Shown: positions 62,957 through 64,000 of the stretch, one piece after another | Layout: every line of letters begins with the position of its first letter | Numbering within the stretch: the stretch's first letter is position 1 | DNA from: Stenomitos rutilans HA7619-LM2 | GTDB taxonomy: Bacteria; Cyanobacteriota; Cyanobacteriia; Leptolyngbyales; Leptolyngbyaceae | DNA: 64,000 bases | NCBI GenBank assembly: GCA_019358945.1 | Contig: JAHHIE010000028.1 | Coordinates: forward strand, 1 to 64,000 | Reading direction: 5' to 3' | Made by a program: the position numbers and the translations under genes | Notes under the pieces: model-generated | Databases searched by the model: none | What the model was told of the DNA's origin: nothing | Seen by the model: only the letters and a program-made list of their open reading frames with translations

Positions 62957-63119
62957 TCAAAGTGTCACTGTCAAGTGTTGCACCCGGCAAACGGTTGCAT
63001 GGTCATAAGAGGGACAGCTTGAAAAACGTTCGATCGCTGTCAGAGCTTTGGCAGATGGGCATTGTTATGATCAAGTCAACGGGTGTCTTTTAGGAGTCGG
63101 CTTTACCGCTGGAAAAAGA

Positions 63120-63788
63120 ATGACGACTATTCAACAACCCTCTACCAAGCAAGCTTCTACCAAGCAAGACATCCTTGAGCACTTGTTGAAGCAAGGACAA
63201 TGCACGGTGCAGGAACTTGCGGATCAACTGCATGTAAGCCCGCAAGCAATACGGCGACATCTGAAAGATTTGGAAACGGATGGGTTGATTATTCATCAGG
63301 TCGTACAGACTGGAATGGGTCGTCCAAACTATAGCTATGTCCTTAGCCAAGAAGGGCGCGATCGCTTTCCCGATCGCTACGATGATTTTGCCGTTTCGCT
63401 GCTCGATACTCTGGCAGAAACGGTTGGAGCCGATCAAATGGGATCGATCCTGCGCAAGCAGTGGGAACGCAAAGCAATGGAATATCGCGATCGCATCGGT
63501 GCTGGTTCCTCAAAAGAGCGAGTTTCCAAACTGGTTGAGCTTCGGCGCGCTGAAGGGTATATGGCGGAGTGTCATCCGGTTAACGAGACGGGCGCAAGCG
63601 ATGAGGAGGGTGATCGCTTCATCTTGACAGAGTACAATTGCGCCATTTCCCACATTGCCGAATCGTTCCCTAGCGTCTGCGGTCACGAACTAGAAATGTT
63701 TGCCGTGGCGCTGGAATGTTGTGTTGAGCGAACTCACTGGCTCGTCAACGGTGAACATCGCTGCGGCTATCTCATTCAGCCAAAGTAA
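63120..63788 (+). CDS. sufR: SufR Fe-S-sensing transcriptional repressor
   Basis: A 222-aa repressor of suf genes. The N-terminal DeoR/ArsR-like winged helix (DILEHLLKQGQCTVQELADQLHVSPQAIRRHLKDLETDGLI) is followed by a C-terminal cluster-binding region with Cys residues in TEYNCAISHIAES, SVCGHELEMFAVALECCVERTHW and HRCGYLIQ. ATG at 63120 replaces the track's upstream start. Divergent from ftrC-sufBCDS, with matching operators between. Confidence 0.93.
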   Translation: MTTIQQPSTKQASTKQDILEHLLKQGQCTVQELADQLHVSPQAIRRHLKDLETDGLIIHQVVQTGMGRPNYSYVLSQEGRDRFPDRYDDFAVSLLDTLAETVGADQMGSILRKQWERKAMEYRDRIGAGSSKERVSKLVELRRAEGYMAECHPVNETGASDEEGDRFILTEYNCAISHIAESFPSVCGHELEMFAVALECCVERTHWLVNGEHRCGYLIQPK

Positions 63789-63814
63789 CACTTGATGCCA
63801 AAGGAGTTCTAGCA

Positions 63815-64000
63815 TTGGGTTGGGTGGTCGATGTCCTGCTAATTTTCAGCTTGGACGAAGTCTGCGACGATGAGTGCGAGGCTTTTGAAGAGGTTGTACC
63901 GCTAAATGCTGTTAACGCTTGGCTCGCGGAATACCGCTTTACTTCACTGGTTAATTTGGATCAGTATGTGAATACAGGGAAAGCAATGACTGCTTGTGTT
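63815..64000 (+). CDS. Partial CDS running off the window end
   Basis: A frame open for 62 codons to the end of the window, missing from the ORF track. The start is TTG at 63815, with AAGGAG eight bases upstream. The visible protein is acidic and soluble (VVDVLLIFSLDEVCDDECEAF, then LNAVNAWLAEYRFTSLVNLDQYV). No family recognised. It follows sufR by 26 bases and could be co-transcribed. Confidence 0.5.
   Translation, partial: MGWVVDVLLIFSLDEVCDDECEAFEEVVPLNAVNAWLAEYRFTSLVNLDQYVNTGKAMTACV

Overview
The window looks like part of the chromosome of a filamentous or large-genome cyanobacterium. HIP1 octamers (GCGATCGC) occur in almost every gene. The gene set includes cyanobacteria-specific families (DUF2227, DUF3172, DUF1802, AMIN, a CpcT-like protein, FtrC, SufR) and sites matching the cyanobacterial NtcA, SufR and LexA consensus sequences. 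Heptamer repeats and MITE-like elements fill the spacers.

Layout. 1-6.5 kb: a complete urease operon, ureABC-G-D-E-F, behind a plausible NtcA promoter, with a UreC that is divergent around the active-site pocket; then tRNA-Val. 6.7-20 kb: housekeeping and conserved genes (DUF2227, MazG, LarE, Uma2, GNAT, 2OG oxygenase, AMIN protein, ChaB, a NarL-type two-component pair, CPBP protease). 20.5-25.6 kb: a DevB-DevC-DevA exporter, with a 100-bp MITE between devC and devA, and an ABC-2 permease. 25.7-30.1 kb: dnaA, then an RsbW-like kinase and a REC-GAF-PP2C phosphatase (partner-switching module). 30-40.7 kb: CpcT-like exported protein, SGNH hydrolase, GlsB, GT2, NlpC/P60, a RluA-like protein lacking the usual Asp, glycogen debranching enzyme and lexA with its own LexA box.

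41-55 kb is the exceptional part: an island read almost wholly on the minus strand. One block is kptA - membrane protein - NADAR - unknown - ThiF/E1-like. Another runs from a strong promoter at about 54.1 kb through 34 tRNA genes covering all 20 amino acids, then a 66-aa ubiquitin-like protein, an unknown 243-aa protein and a TROVE/Ro60-type vWA protein. Five repeated ncRNA elements are scattered through it. Each has the architecture of bacterial Y RNA (YrlA): paired ends, a conserved internal loop, and a stem carrying different tRNA-derived inserts, including a circularly permuted tRNA. An HNH nuclease lies just upstream. The same TTGTAGTA box occurs at the promoters of the kptA block, the tRNA array and the HNH gene, which suggests one regulon. 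My inference is an RNA-repair, RNA-surveillance or anti-tRNase island combining Ro60/Y RNA, NAD-dependent RNA end chemistry, a ubiquitin-like pathway and a backup tRNA set. Decayed toxin-antitoxin genes (a YoeB with a stop codon, a frameshifted DUF433) sit inside it.

55.3-64 kb: cyclophilin, TspO, and ftrC-sufBCDS divergent from sufR, with two SufR-type operators (CAAC-N6-GTTG) in the shared promoter region. The last gene runs off the window end.
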